From the NCBI GenBank assembly GCA_905221605.1, contig CAJNDS010001957.1, positions 132,438 through 196,437 on the forward strand: DNA of 64,000 nucleotides, read 5' to 3'. The notes beneath the pieces were generated by a model. It worked only from the letters and a program-made list of their open reading frames with translations. It made no database searches and had not been told where the DNA came from. Shown one piece after another: positions 46,301-51,049 of the stretch. This stretch comes from Symbiodinium natans (Eukaryota > Sar > Dinophyceae > Suessiales > Symbiodiniaceae). Numbering within the stretch: the stretch's first letter is position 1; every line of letters begins with the position of its first letter. The position numbers and the translations under genes are program-made.

Positions 46301-46613
46301 GTTGCCTTGTCACGAAGTTCGCAGGGTGCTGCCGATCTCGGCCTGCCGCTTTACGTCTCCGTGGCGCTAGCCATGGCATGCGCCTGAGGACTTGGGGAAA
46401 GGGGAGGTCGACTGTGTCTCCTCTCCATCAGGCCAATCACTCCTTTCTTTCGATTTCTCATCGATTTCTCATCACCTTCCAATGTGACCAAACCGCGAAA
46501 CAAGCAGGTCTTGGCCTCCGGGCTCCTGCGCATGGCCATAGCCCCGGAACAGCGCCCTAGTGTGAGGGGTACGAACGGAGCTTCGGCTAGTGCAGCAAAG
46601 CCTCAACCCTAAG
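17785..46613 (+). CDS. Gene C: very large coiled-coil protein encoded by dozens of micro-exons
   Basis: More than 40 short plus-strand islands between 17.8 and 46.6 kb share one composition: Ala, Glu, Arg, Gln, Leu and Lys, heptad-like spacing, almost no Gly or Pro. Nearly all sit behind an AG acceptor followed by G, and most begin and end in phase 0, so they can be read through in register. Five are exactly 63 nt (21 codons, three heptads); others are 39, 54, 57, 60, 66 or 75 nt. Introns are about 0.1-1.7 kb. One exon (20563-21069) is long and carries a Pro/Ser-rich linker. I infer a single structural or scaffold-type coiled-coil protein; it could also be two or more adjacent genes. No motor, kinase or other catalytic domain was seen. 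A possible stop is at about 46613. The true start is not identified. Confidence 0.6.
18080..18118 (+). CDS. Gene C micro-exon, 13 codons
   Basis: Between ATTCTGCAG and donor GTGCTT; phase 0 to 0; reads DAVIDSLEEQLNE, an ideal coiled-coil segment. Exactly 39 nt, like 41119-41157 and 41248-41286. Confidence 0.55.
18320..18352 (+). CDS. Gene C micro-exon
   Basis: After ATCGCGCAG; reads ALEEAAALKWL, phase 0; donor GTACCA (or GC two bases earlier). Confidence 0.4.
18436..18499 (+). CDS. Gene C exon
   Basis: After TTCCAG; reads CRAHNAEDRVQAAERERRPK. Right border may instead be a GC donor at 18488, which would match the next exon's phase. Confidence 0.45.
18567..18624 (+). CDS. Gene C exon, Ala-rich coiled coil
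   Basis: Reads RQAAAAARAASTEEAKRAR after an AG acceptor at 18565-18566 (alternative start 18550), donor GTGCAT. Confidence 0.5.
19278..19374. repeat. (GGGTTGA)n heptanucleotide repeat
   Basis: About 14 units of GGGTTGA with one variant, a telomere-like derivative (TTTAGGG changed to TTGAGGG). The last unit is GGGTTTA. Confidence 0.92.
20203..20265 (+). CDS. Gene C exon, 63 nt
   Basis: Acceptor TCGAAG, GC donor (GCGAGA). 21 codons, phase 0 to 0; begins VLAEEARSLRHRRSAAQKQA and ends in Glu. Confidence 0.55.
20366..20431 (+). CDS. Gene C exon, 66 nt
   Basis: Acceptor GCATTGCAG, donor GTCCTG; 22 codons, phase 0; begins LLQAAELALAQRRARIEAAS. Confidence 0.6.
20563..21069 (+). CDS. Gene C long exon: coiled coil, Pro/Ser linker, coiled coil
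   Basis: 507 nt, 169 codons, phase 0 to 0, between ACCGCAG and donor GTATGA. Residues 20-68 form a coiled coil (AEIVKLRQMLQHRQADLVRA), 69-102 a Ser/Pro-rich linker (SSTSRSPRTPEPPAANLSLP), then a second helical part (ARVSADLENILEAVKQHELN) ending QQSAVIR. This is the largest single exon in the window and the best probe for gene C. Confidence 0.7.
21144..21211 (+). CDS. Gene C exon
   Basis: Acceptor GGTCTCAG, donor GTGCAG; reads EQVRVLEATCRTDRARRHRA then VA. Starts in phase 0 and ends with two carried bases, matching the exon at 22121. Confidence 0.6.
22121..22205 (+). CDS. Gene C exon
   Basis: Acceptor CCTTAAG, donor GTGCTT; first base completes Arg, then reads NQCLRRAACRGNEQARTLQL and QEAVEEQG, ending in phase 0. 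Confidence 0.6.
22297..22353 (+). CDS. Gene C exon, 57 nt
   Basis: Acceptor GGCGCAG, donor GTGCCC; 19 codons, DRAEVREELAVARCLIEAQ, phase 0 to 0. Confidence 0.62.
22690..22770 (+). CDS. Gene C possible exon
   Basis: Helical reading RQQARLGFLTAAAGEASRAA with ambiguous borders (acceptors at TTCGGCAG or AACCGCAG). Confidence 0.3.
22839..22861. repeat. (GT)n microsatellite just before a gene C acceptor
   Basis: Eleven GT units ending 12 bases upstream of the exon at 22874; it may serve as a pyrimidine-poor branch/acceptor context. Confidence 0.9.
22874..22927 (+). CDS. Gene C exon, 54 nt
   Basis: Acceptor CTTGCAG, donor GTCGCA; 18 codons, ANLLALLPRRMPVAPKNE, phase 0. Contains Pro, so probably a break in the coil. 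Confidence 0.5.
23101..23168 (+). CDS. Gene C exon
   Basis: Acceptor GCGACAG; reads VDMVAIEHQTGQLREAKPQE then LL. Donor could be GTACAC (23169) or a GC site after Glu at 23145. Confidence 0.5.
23195..23245 (+). CDS. Gene C exon, 51 nt
   Basis: Acceptor AGCTGCAG, GC donor (GCTTTG); 17 codons, NAAMQEVAALQKQVAEK, phase 0 to 0. Confidence 0.6.
23469..23555 (+). CDS. Gene C exon, 87 nt
   Basis: Acceptor CAGCCCAG, GC donor (GCTTGT); 29 codons, phase 0; begins GDAHAWQQEMLEIRSHHERL and ends SERAEEKD. Confidence 0.6.
24534..24593 (+). CDS. Gene C exon, 60 nt
   Basis: Acceptor TTGTTGCAG; reads LLAETQHRAVCNSVAAEGHL. GC donor GCTTGT keeps phase 0; a GTAAGC four bases on is an alternative. Confidence 0.5.
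24825..24893 (+). CDS. Gene C exon, 69 nt
   Basis: Acceptor ATCAGCAG, donor GTGCCA; 23 codons, phase 0, AHMELPKRAAADILASIPRT then PPE. Pro-containing, likely a linker. Confidence 0.5.
25744..25806 (+). CDS. Gene C exon, 63 nt
   Basis: Acceptor CCGGTCAG, GC donor (GCATGA); 21 codons, phase 0; begins AAAGELFSELEETREQCEQL and ends in Glu. Confidence 0.62.
26045..26173 (+). CDS. Gene C exon
   Basis: Acceptor GCTTAG; reads AHQKITTERPRRYARSAREA then QRMAAVATLRAREAAAADEA and WS; donor GTTGCC. A second open frame overlaps but is much less coil-like. Confidence 0.55.
26845..26888 (-). repeat. Inverted single copy of the 53-bp repeat unit
   Basis: GGGCCAGGGCCGCTGATGCT followed by TATGATGCTCGCC and CTTTGGGCTT matches the reverse complement of the 55.6-57.6 kb unit. 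Confidence 0.7.
27331..27362 (+). CDS. Gene C possible micro-exon
   Basis: Acceptor TTTGTTTCAG, donor GTACCT; reads LKDEGKDETS. The frame upstream (MKEILESLGLEAF) is also helical, so the acceptor may be GTGGCAG near 27275. Confidence 0.4.
27399..27461 (+). CDS. Gene C exon, 63 nt
   Basis: Acceptor GTCCCAAG, donor GTGGAA; 21 codons, phase 0; begins EEAWRRAREAGRVPTADGDA and ends in Glu. Confidence 0.6.
27960..28027 (+). CDS. Gene C exon
   Basis: Acceptor TGAGGCAG, donor GTAAGC; reads LRADGLELANAALARVVVQA then AI; ends with two carried bases. Confidence 0.5.
28503..28587 (+). CDS. Gene C exon
   Basis: Acceptor CTGCCAG; reads AFWTSKRTELAEAEQRPECT then EISRDESR; GC donor (GCACTT). An earlier GC donor after Glu is possible. 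Confidence 0.5.
28790..28832 (+). CDS. Gene C exon
   Basis: After CCCTGCAG, the frame REASRLQAEARLAP is a good coil; donor near GTTTGC. Two other frames are open over the same DNA. Confidence 0.45.
28886..28960 (+). CDS. Gene C exon, 75 nt
   Basis: Acceptor CCTGGAG, GC donor (GCAGGC); 25 codons, phase 0; begins VQTFHTELARAQRSEAEAAS and ends ELAAA. Confidence 0.62.
29083..29133 (+). CDS. Gene C exon, 51 nt
   Basis: Acceptor CTTTCTGCAG, donor GTGGTA; 17 codons, VQSVDLWQGNLAEMDRE, phase 0. The frame remains open to a TGA at 29251, so a terminal exon reading cannot be excluded. Confidence 0.5.
29555..29610 (+). CDS. Gene C exon
   Basis: Acceptor TCAGTGCAG, donor GTTGCG; reads SKAMAAVLREVKVRRAQW. 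Confidence 0.45.
29700..30330. repeat. TTTAGGG-linked dispersed repeat
   Basis: Degenerate units of the form AGGGTTTGCC(A/G)CCCAACAT, 4-8 variable bases, then CTTTT and AGGGTT, about eight times. Probably an intron-resident remnant built from telomere-like sequence plus a non-telomeric core. TAGCATTGGCTCAAG at 29881 resembles a shortened spliced leader (see findings). Confidence 0.6.
31623..31675 (+). CDS. Gene C exon
   Basis: Acceptor CGCCCTTAG; reads LELQHELQLQYKLESKT; GC donor (GCATCG). Confidence 0.5.
32049..32141. repeat. G-run tract with quadruplex potential
   Basis: About 90 bases, more than 90 percent G, broken by single T, A or C bases. Gives Gly- or Pro-rich spurious frames. Confidence 0.9.
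32293..32349 (+). CDS. Gene C exon, 57 nt
   Basis: Acceptor CATGCCAG, GC donor (GCGGGA); 19 codons, DVSQRSRLEEELQSELRSK, phase 0 to 0. Confidence 0.6.
32448..32487 (+). CDS. Gene C micro-exon
   Basis: Acceptor GCCCTCAG; reads EQAILAAEAASFN; donor GTAGAC, or GC after Glu at 32472. Confidence 0.5.
32700..32760 (+). CDS. Gene C possible exon
   Basis: Reads SLEAEAATSTHEKVPSTTRR in one plus frame; borders not resolved. Confidence 0.3.
33255..33354 (+). CDS. Gene C possible exon
   Basis: Acceptor TGGCCAG and consensus-like donor GTAAGT. Reads AKRDSTTMLEAMYRTKASSG then AASRMLQQRWISRD. The last triplet before the donor may be carried differently. Confidence 0.45.
33763..33818 (+). CDS. Gene C exon
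   Basis: Acceptor GCCGGCAG, donor GTTAAG; reads LEEQRALATSAAARAAEE. Confidence 0.55.
33892..33943 (+). repeat. Dispersed TAGTAGGAT repeat, copy 1
   Basis: GCCCCATATAGTAGGATACC then ATAAGCACCCCAACAAGGTA. Same family at 38309-38385 and 60866-61013. Confidence 0.75.
34068..34190 (+). CDS. Gene C exon
   Basis: Acceptor GTTCCAG at 34066 region; reads VELLADIHRVATEKPMQVAK then AEGGCHQLRLAKEATSQPNA. Right border not resolved. Confidence 0.5.
34295..34357 (+). CDS. Gene C exon, 63 nt
   Basis: Acceptor ATCAAAG, donor GTGCCA; 21 codons, phase 0; begins AGGRADADLAKAQQQRQHRE and ends in Glu. Confidence 0.6.
35366..35425 (+). CDS. Gene C exon, 60 nt
   Basis: Acceptor CGACCCAG, donor GTGCGT; 20 codons, AKAEELAASEWALKAEEARL, phase 0 to 0. 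Confidence 0.62.
35553..35606 (+). CDS. Gene C exon, 54 nt
   Basis: Acceptor TATGCCAG, donor GTGCCT; 18 codons, EQRMKENLKQNEEKLKEE, phase 0 to 0. One of the clearest coiled-coil exons. Confidence 0.65.
36249..36313 (+). CDS. Gene C exon
   Basis: Acceptor ACAACCCAG; reads VQEAERLRHETLRVESANWE then L. GC donor (GCTGCT) after two carried bases fits the next exon; GTTCAT at 36322 is the alternative. Confidence 0.58.
36412..36490 (+). CDS. Gene C exon
   Basis: Acceptor ACTCCCAG; after one carried base reads KRLSPSLKRIDELRHRRATL then ETETR; donor GTGGCG. Confidence 0.5.
36674..36715 (+). CDS. Gene C possible exon
   Basis: Acceptor ATCTGCAG at about 36668; reads GAYPERAVKATQERVLQ. Right border uncertain. 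Confidence 0.35.
36793..36888 (+). CDS. Gene C exon, 96 nt
   Basis: Acceptor AGGTGCAG, GC donor (GCTAGT); 32 codons, phase 0, GRISDIFGQLEQTGAEDGAR then TSRVAEGFRLSE. Confidence 0.52.
36955..37030 (+). CDS. Gene C exon
   Basis: Acceptor TTTCCCAG; reads LSRQEQQHKAESLVYASEAQ then WLKAV. Several possible donors (GTTTAT, GCAGTC). Confidence 0.5.
37398..37512. repeat. (CA)n and CCCACGCA-type microsatellite
   Basis: AC dinucleotides to about 37420, then degenerate CACCCACGCACG-like DNA. Confidence 0.85.
37708..37799 (+). CDS. Gene C exon, Ala-rich coiled coil
   Basis: Acceptor GACATAAG, GC donor (GCGCAA); reads LLKKAAAAAKLGADAAQREA then AAELRLEAVQ. Confidence 0.6.
38179..38253 (+). CDS. Gene C exon, 75 nt
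   Basis: Acceptor GATCCCCAG, donor GTTCAG; 25 codons, phase 0; begins KPLVEAKEQWQEIAHRDEHH and ends AWRTQ. Confidence 0.6.
38309..38385 (+). repeat. Dispersed TAGTAGGAT repeat, copy 2
   Basis: Contains ACCCCCACATAGTAGGATTC then CAGGACCCCAAGAAGGTACC. Lies in a gene C intron, between the exons at 38179 and 38454. Confidence 0.75.
38454..38519 (+). CDS. Gene C exon, 66 nt
   Basis: Acceptor GCATCTCAG, GC donor (GCCGAT); 22 codons, phase 0; begins ELEEQQWRSRRAREAAEASQ and ends in Glu. Confidence 0.65.
38658..38718 (+). CDS. Gene C exon
   Basis: Acceptor GTGTCTCAG, donor GTTTGA; reads VNAAIRCDAARQKAEGFYDA. Confidence 0.5.
38895..39089 (+). CDS. Gene C exon, 195 nt, low-complexity linker
   Basis: Acceptor TCGGAAG, GC donor (GCCTGT); 65 codons, phase 0. 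Begins VVELREEPAGSKDETLLEGS and continues Ser/Pro/Glu/Ala-rich, so probably a flexible linker between coils. The second-longest exon in gene C. Confidence 0.55.
39159..39331 (+). CDS. Gene C exon, coil then linker
   Basis: Acceptor TTTTGGAG; reads VLLTELAAIRSQETTLLEEM then EALRQEADADAEPVSPVNPV and a Thr/Ser tail. Donor GTGTAC is possible, but joining it to 39698 would create a stop, so an earlier GC donor or an extra exon is likely. Confidence 0.55.
39370..39418. repeat. (CT)n microsatellite
   Basis: CT run with GTCTTTG interruptions inside a gene C intron. Confidence 0.9.
39698..39764 (+). CDS. Gene C exon
   Basis: Acceptor CACGTAG, donor GTTCCA; reads EATARELQRLHAQLRRAREQ then KE. Confidence 0.6.
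39878..39929 (+). CDS. Gene C exon
   Basis: Acceptor GAGTGCAG, donor GTCAGC; reads VLKQEVAAGEREDMLSH. Confidence 0.52.
40201..40740. repeat. Degenerate GGCCGACC-type minisatellite
   Basis: Related blocks of about 110-130 bases with CCAGGCCGA(C/T), AATTCAGAC, GGCCGGCCTCCGCCGACC-like elements and GTGTGGCTTGCTTGCC / GTGTGGGCTGTTTGCC. Intronic in gene C. Confidence 0.65.
40778..40839 (+). CDS. Gene C exon
   Basis: Acceptor ACGGCAAG, donor GTTGGG; reads EDLLRKELEEVEQHLCSDSK then two carried bases (AG) that complete Arg with the next exon. Confidence 0.65.
40933..41008 (+). CDS. Gene C exon
   Basis: Acceptor GCCTCCAG, donor GTCTTA; after the carried base reads RLSRDDAERKRAFIATLQNH then CHLLA, ending in phase 0. 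Phase agrees with 40778-40839. Confidence 0.62.
41119..41157 (+). CDS. Gene C micro-exon, 39 nt
   Basis: Acceptor AAGCGCAG, GC donor (GCACTG); AKRQAELSSSLAK, phase 0. The frame is open well beyond both borders, so a longer exon from 41080 is possible. Confidence 0.45.
41248..41286 (+). CDS. Gene C micro-exon, 39 nt
   Basis: Acceptor TTCAAG, GC donor (GCCCGG); ARQSLASKETRLK, phase 0. Confidence 0.42.
41313..41352. repeat. 10-bp tandem repeat GTCAGGTCAT
   Basis: Four copies, the last ending GTCGG. Confidence 0.9.
41462..41503 (+). CDS. Gene C micro-exon, 42 nt
   Basis: Acceptor TTTGCGAG, GC donor (GCTGGG); ALRAEAAEAKRRRE, two heptads, phase 0. Confidence 0.58.
41737..41799 (+). CDS. Gene C exon, 63 nt
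   Basis: Acceptor GTCGCCAG, GC donor (GCGCGA); 21 codons, phase 0; begins TRRDAAAADARRCAADLART and ends in Lys. GTCATG at 41814 is the alternative donor. Confidence 0.58.
41921..42122. repeat. Foldback (inverted-repeat) element
   Basis: The left part (41921-42000) has AACTTCCCAGATT and AGATTTGCTCACCTCAACTT; the right part (42030-42122) has AAGTTAAGGTGAGCAAATCT and GGGAATCTGG in reverse-complement order, with internal tandem duplication of GGGAATCTGG. It would fold into a hairpin and resembles a MITE-like insertion, without an identified transposase or target duplication. Confidence 0.7.
42150..42212. repeat. GGCAGA / GGCATA hexanucleotide repeat
   Basis: Degenerate six-base units (GGCATA, GGCAGA, GGCGGA). 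Confidence 0.85.
42405..42477 (+). CDS. Gene C exon
   Basis: Acceptor ATTATGAG; reads ALRSELRRKERALQELWAQS then EERG; GC donor (GCTGAA). A GA donor after codon 21 would make this another 63-nt exon (speculative). Confidence 0.58.
43007..43024. repeat. (GT)n microsatellite
   Basis: Nine GT units. Confidence 0.9.
43713..43744 (+). CDS. Gene C micro-exon next to a donor-like tandem repeat
   Basis: Acceptor GTCGTCGAG; reads DANAIQRLKA then two carried bases; donor GTGCGA is the first copy of the 10-bp repeat at 43745. Confidence 0.42.
43745..43814. repeat. 10-bp tandem repeat GTGCGATAC(A/C)
   Basis: Seven copies, alternating A and C at the last position in the first five, implying a 20-bp higher-order unit. 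Starts exactly at a candidate gene C donor. Confidence 0.92.
44020..44085 (+). CDS. Gene C possible exon
   Basis: Acceptor TTTGACAG; reads VLECAARHLEHLGLAETSDT then a TAA at 44083. Either a terminal exon or an exon with an unrecognised donor before the stop. Confidence 0.38.
44469..44499 (+). CDS. Gene C micro-exon
   Basis: Acceptor CTTGGCAG, consensus-like donor GTGAGT; reads LSNLESQCAE. Confidence 0.48.
44707..44754 (+). CDS. Gene C micro-exon, 48 nt
   Basis: Acceptor AAGCGCAG, donor GTTTAG; 16 codons, GTVCDVLREAASSYRD, phase 0 to 0. Confidence 0.5.
45385..45575. repeat. TTTG / GCTT / CT microsatellite cluster
   Basis: (TTTG)n, then (CT)n at about 45448-45478, then (TTGC)n and (TTTG)n. 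Cys/Leu/Val and Lys/Gln/Asn tracts in open frames here are repeat products. Confidence 0.93.
45900..45980 (+). CDS. Gene C exon, 81 nt
   Basis: Acceptor ATAGAGCAG, donor GTGACA; 27 codons, phase 0; begins VSTILEGNMTKYVNTLAAAQ and ends IREGTKQ. Confidence 0.52.
46508..46613 (+). CDS. Gene C candidate last exon
   Basis: Acceptor AAACAAGCAG; phase 0 reading VLASGLLRMAIAPEQRPSVR then GTNGASASAAKPQP and a TAA at about 46611. The low-complexity Ala/Ser tail fits a C-terminus. Coding-like micro-exons become rare after this point. Confidence 0.42.
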
Positions 46614-47680
46614 CCACTGAAGCAGCCTAAACTTGACAACCTGCCAGGTGAGCTCCATCTCTCCAGCGAGTTCGAAAGAGACGTGTTTTGCAGCCGAGGG
46701 CATTTATGACTGGTGTAACTTGCGCCAGGACCCGACGCCCTCAGACTCAAGCTAGCTAAGAGGCCTCGTGAACCTCTTGTAGACTAGGAGGTGCTCCAAA
46801 GCAGTTTGCGAAGCCGATTTGCGCAGGACTTGAGGGCGCTGATCAGTTTTGGTCTGGGCGCTGTATTGTGTGGGTGGGCGCGATGGAAGGACCCAGTTGT
46901 GAGGGTCTCAGGGAATACAGGATGCCAGAACCTACAGCCTCCCTCACCCACATTGACATGTTCTTGTGAACAGCTCACGCTGGCCATGTTTCGGAGGCAT
47001 CAGCCCTAAAAACAAACATAGATCAACGAAAATGTCACTTGAATAAAATTGGGGTTTAGATGCAGGAGATGTCCAATCGTGAAGCTTCTGGACAAGTAGA
47101 CCCGTTAGAGTCCCGAGCTCGGATCGGGACCAAGGGCTGGGAGCGCTAGTCAGCAAGCACCGAAGACCTGCTAAACAATACAGGAAGCACCATTTATTTG
47201 CCACGCTGTGGATGCCCAAACACGTCTTTTGCTGGGAGGCGTGTGGGCGAGTTGGATCCTGCATCGGTTCACCGGCAGGCAAAGCCAGAGTCTCTGCCGC
47301 CACAAAACAAACAACCGGCCAATCACAACAACCGCACAAAGGCCCTTACCGCACTGTTGGTTTTTTCGCGTGCACACTGCTGGTCCAGCTCCAGCTCTTC
47401 GCAAAATTGAGAGACAACAGAACTCGCGACTGCTTGCTGGTGCTGCGAGGCCTGGCGGGGTACCCCTCGTCGTAGAAGTAGGCGACGATCGCATCAGACA
47501 CTGGAGCCCATTTCCAAAAGCGGGCGCTTCCAGGCAACACAAGCAAGTCTCCGGCAGATCGAAAAACGCCAGCTTCCGCGCCGATGCCCGGGTTCGCGAA
47601 TGGCGGGAGGATCGAGAAGCGACTCGCGCGACGCTTTCAGGACTTTGCGTGTCAAAGGGTTCAATAAGTGTCATGGCTTA
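46614..47680. other. Mostly non-coding; weak coiled-coil-like segment at 47570-47640
   Basis: A plus frame around 47580-47640 reads ADARVREWREDREATRATLS and could be a further gene C exon, which would place the gene's end further right. Nothing else is convincing. Confidence 0.3.
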
Positions 47681-47739
47681 AAAGAACAGGGTGTGCCCTG
47701 GCATGAAGAGCATGAGACCTGAGGCGTGTTCAGCTCTTC

Positions 47740-47902
47740 TCCTACATGATGTAGCCCCAGAGCTATAAATTTGACGTTTCAAAGCATACATTTCTAGTTC
47801 AATTGTATAGTTTTCACACTCATTGAGGATCAGCAGGAAGTCGAGAAACACCCCTCGGCCAATGAACCAGCAGTTTTCATCTATCCCATTTCGCCTGCAT
47901 TG
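47740..47902 (-). CDS. Isolated minus-strand coding-like exon
   Basis: Minus frame after AATGCAG reads NGIDENCWFIGRGVFLDFLL then ILNECENYTIELEMYALKRQ, with donor GTAGGA. The plus strand here is full of stops. If real it is a minus-strand gene between two plus-strand genes. No family recognised. Confidence 0.4.
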
Positions 47903-47929
47903 CTGATCCTCTCGGGCCACGCCAGCCAT

Positions 47930-48780
47930 CTGGCCGTGGATGGGGGTGAACCGAATTCTGGCTATTTCAGTTCAAACAGACAGAAAACAGCAGTGCTCGT
48001 TGCGCTGCCGCTGTGAGATTGTGATGCAGCATCATGTCCGGGTCCTGTCGGGTTGCAAGTTGCAACATGCGCTGTGGCTGAAGCTGTTGAGGCTCCATGC
48101 TATCTAAATCCATGGCCGGGCAAACTCAAACATAGGACCGAGCAGGCAACCGCCACCAAGGACGTCTAAATTTGACTCACACCGTTGTAAGCTCCAGCAT
48201 ACTTTGATGACGACGACAGAGAACTCTGAGGGGGTTGACCGACGGTGAGCGGCGGACATCGCGAATGCAAGTTGGTGCCAAAGCAGGGCTCTCAGGAGTG
48301 CGGACGTCTCTTTGCTTTCAGTATCAAATCTTCCAAGTGGTATTGGGGCTTTTCCAGGGCTCTAGGATGTGCGTTGTGCATTTTGTGCTACGTTTCTGCG
48401 CTTTGCGCGATTGGCTGATTACAGCGGGAAGCTGAGCTGACTCTCCATCTGATGCTGATGCAAACGACCTAAATAGCACAAAACTTCAGGCGGTCAAGAT
48501 AATGCTTCGGATGTTTCGTCGTATAGCTTTAGTTCTGAGCATCTGACAGCCTCGATTTGGGCTTGAGCCAGACTTTGACACGAAGCGTTTTTGTGGAAGC
48601 ATTGCTTACCTTTTTAGCTTGGATTTGTGAAATTCGTGAACGTAATGCTCGAACCCCAAGCTCCCTCAAACTCGCCACACCCAAGATCGAACACCTTTAG
48701 GCCTTTGGGACCTTTGGCGTGCTGGTTGGGTGCTTGTAGAGAACATGGCAACACATTGCAACACGTCTATGGTGTGCTGA
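47930..48780. other. No gene recognised
   Basis: Only weak frames. Possibly the 5' flank of the plus-strand coding islands that start at 48782. Confidence 0.35.
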
Positions 48781-48781
48781 G

Positions 48782-48901
48782 GACATTGAGGTTGTGGCCG
48801 AAGGCCCGAAGAACGTTGAGGGCACGGGCCCGGAGATGGGCCGCTGGGGCCAGCTCCCGCAAGGCCATCCCCAGAAGTCGCACAAGTCGCACAGTGGCCG
48901 G
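48782..48901 (+). CDS. Coding exon, 120 nt, unassigned
   Basis: Acceptor GTGCTGAG, donor GTAAGG; 40 codons, phase 0, DIEVVAEGPKNVEGTGPEMG then RWGQLPQGHPQKSHKSHSGR. Gly/Pro/His/Lys-rich, unlike gene C, so probably a different gene. Confidence 0.48.
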
Positions 48902-49329
48902 GTAAGGGCTGCCGCGTCGGTTTTTGTTTCGTCTTCCGCTTGGGAAGAAGTATTTTCCGAGTCTTGCGGCTGCACTTTGGATTGGGGTTTACGTTTGATT
49001 TGGGGGTCTTGGGGCATGATCCCAAGGCCACTGAATACTTAGGCTGTTGACAAAAACAATGCATGTTCTGACATCACCACACCGTGCCGCCACGCAACGC
49101 CCGCCATCAGGGAGGCTTGCCAGGCCGGGTCCCAACCGGAAACAACCCACACAAAAGCCTTGAAACCGGCCTGCAGCGGTCAGCCCAGTGCCGGCATTCG
49201 GGTGTGGAATACTTTTTTGTGCGGATGAGTCCTGTCGGCGACATCTCGGCTTTTGCTTGCTTTTGCTTTTTTTTTGATGTCAGCATGTCTGCCATGGCTG
49301 CAAAAAACATATCACTTCCTGCTTGAACA

Positions 49330-49715
49330 CCAGTGGGCCAGCAATTTCAGATGCCGAACCAGGCCTCGTGAAGGCTCTGGCCTCTCGGAACGGCGCCCTG
49401 CTGACGATTGCTCGTGGAGATGCTCAGGCAGGGTCCTTCCTTTCCAAATGTTTCTGGAACTGTACAAGCCAAGCCGTGCAGGCCATTGCAGGACCCCATC
49501 CCCATGCAAAGACGCAAAGATCGGCCCAGGCTTCCAGGGCAGCCGCCCAGAAGCTGGCAGCAGCAACAAACACTCGAGGTTCCACTTGGCTGCTGTTGAG
49601 GGACCGCCTAGGAGCACTGAGCAAGGTGCAGCATGCGCCTGTGTTTCATCCGTGGATCTGGCTGTCCAGTGTTCTGCTTTCTACGGATCTACAGTCTGGA
49701 CATGACCATCCGTGA
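49330..49715 (+). CDS. Coding-like region, frame uncertain
   Basis: Two plus frames are open for over 120 codons. One reads EPGLVKALASRNGALLTIAR and later RAAAQKLAAATNTRGSTWLL; the other LPFQMFLELYKPSRAGHCRT. At least one exon is likely; I cannot choose the frame. Confidence 0.35.
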
Positions 49716-49768
49716 TATCTGTCCCTCTATCTTTGTATTATCCACACAGCTCGGATGCTATGCTGCAG

Positions 49769-49960
49769 GCTACACTGGCGCCCCCAATGGAGCAGGCCGT
49801 CATGAGACCGTCGGCCCAGATGCTTCCAGGGGCTACGACGTGCAGGAGTGCAAGCACGCTCTATGTTGGGATCGGCTTGCCCAGTCTGTCTTAAGCTCCA
49901 TCGAAGAAGAACACACCCCCTTCTCATTTCTTGCTATGTGTCCCACTACCACAGACTTGA
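49769..49960 (+). CDS. Coding-like exons, unassigned
   Basis: After ATGCTGCAG reads ATLAPPMEQAVMRPSAQMLP; after ACGTGCAG (about 49845) reads ECKHALCWDRLAQSVLSSIE. An overlapping frame contains STLYVG, which superficially recalls an RRM start but has no following RNP motif. Confidence 0.38.
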
Positions 49961-50277
49961 GCCACTGACAGACCACATGAGACATGGCTTTACCGACACA
50001 ATGATGCTGCCTAATTACGCAAAGAAGACCAGCTGCTCAGCTTTGTGATACCGCCAGGAATACGCAGCGATTTGGCAGGCTTTGTCACAGGAGCGCGTGG
50101 AGGGGGTGCAGCAATTGTCATCTTGCACAGCATGCTGCCAACTAGTGGGCTGCATGACCGGGAAATGGGAAATGGCTGTGGTGTGTTGTTGTCTCAACTA
50201 TGGGAACACATGACTCGGTGAATGCCGGCCTGGCAGTAGTACTGGAGCTGTGTTTCCAGCCTACGGCATCCGCAAGG

Positions 50278-50380
50278 AGAAGCAGTGGCCAAGTGTGCAG
50301 CGATTCTCTGTCATCGGACCGTCTGGCTGGGAGCCCCAGGCTTCGCTGTATCGCATATTTACCCACTCGTCCGCACTTTT
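50278..50380 (+). CDS. Coding-like exon, unassigned
   Basis: After CCGCAAG reads EKQWPSVQRFSVIGPSGWEP then QASLYRIFTHS. Good composition, but no paired consensus donor. Confidence 0.4.
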
Positions 50381-50429
50381 TTAAACAGTGTAGTGCTAAT
50401 GTTGCTGTGCAGTATAGGGCCCATCCAGC

Positions 50430-50748
50430 TGACGCCGAGCAGCTTGCATACTGGTTTCGCCTAAATCCTCAACCCCCCAAAGCCCAGATTCCCTCAACCC
50501 TACACCTCATCTTCCTGGGAGCGACGCCAAGATTCCCTCACGAGGGCATCACCTCGCCTCACAAGGGGGATAAAAAAGCGGCGCCATTGTGGGTGGGCTA
50601 TTATCTTGGAGTGATGTTCAACCGTCCCAGAGGGTACCTCCAAGGGATCATGACCGATTACTGCATGGCACGCAGAGAAGCGGAACTTCTTGACTTGCTA
50701 GGGACTTCCCCAAGTCCACTCCAGCCCACACATGGTATGTCTTTTTAA
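50430..50748 (+). CDS. Coding-like open segment, unassigned
   Basis: Plus frame ending in TAA; includes GITSPHKGDKKAAPLWVGYY then LGVMFNRPRGYLQGIMTDYC and ARREAELLDLLGT. Could be a long exon with unrecognised borders. Confidence 0.35.
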
Positions 50749-50832
50749 TAGCTACTTTTGATTGCCGATGCTTTCACTTTCTTCCCCATGGCTCCCCAGA
50801 GATCAAGCACGTGAGGTGCTGAGTTCTTGGAG

Positions 50833-50968
50833 ACCGTGAAAGGTGTGGTGTCCAGCACCATGGGCGGGGAGCCAGAAAAGGCGCAGTGGGCTGAAGGGTT
50901 CATATTCGACGAGGGTTCCGGCGTTTCTGCTCACTTCAGCTCGTTGCTGCGATGGCCAGATCGAAGTG
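50833..50968 (+). CDS. Coding exon, unassigned
   Basis: Acceptor TTCTTGGAG, donor GTGGAG; reads TVKGVVSSTMGGEPEKAQWA then EGFIFDEGSGVSAHFSSLLR. Good codon composition. Confidence 0.45.
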
Positions 50969-51049
50969 GTGGAGAAAACACGATTTCAATCTGTTCGTGC
51001 GGGCCCCAGGAGTGGCAACGACATGAGTAAACCCATAAGAGCCGAAGTC

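Noticed and set aside
49840..49894. STLYVG as the start of an RNA-recognition motif
   Set aside because: No RNP1-like octapeptide was found in any downstream island.
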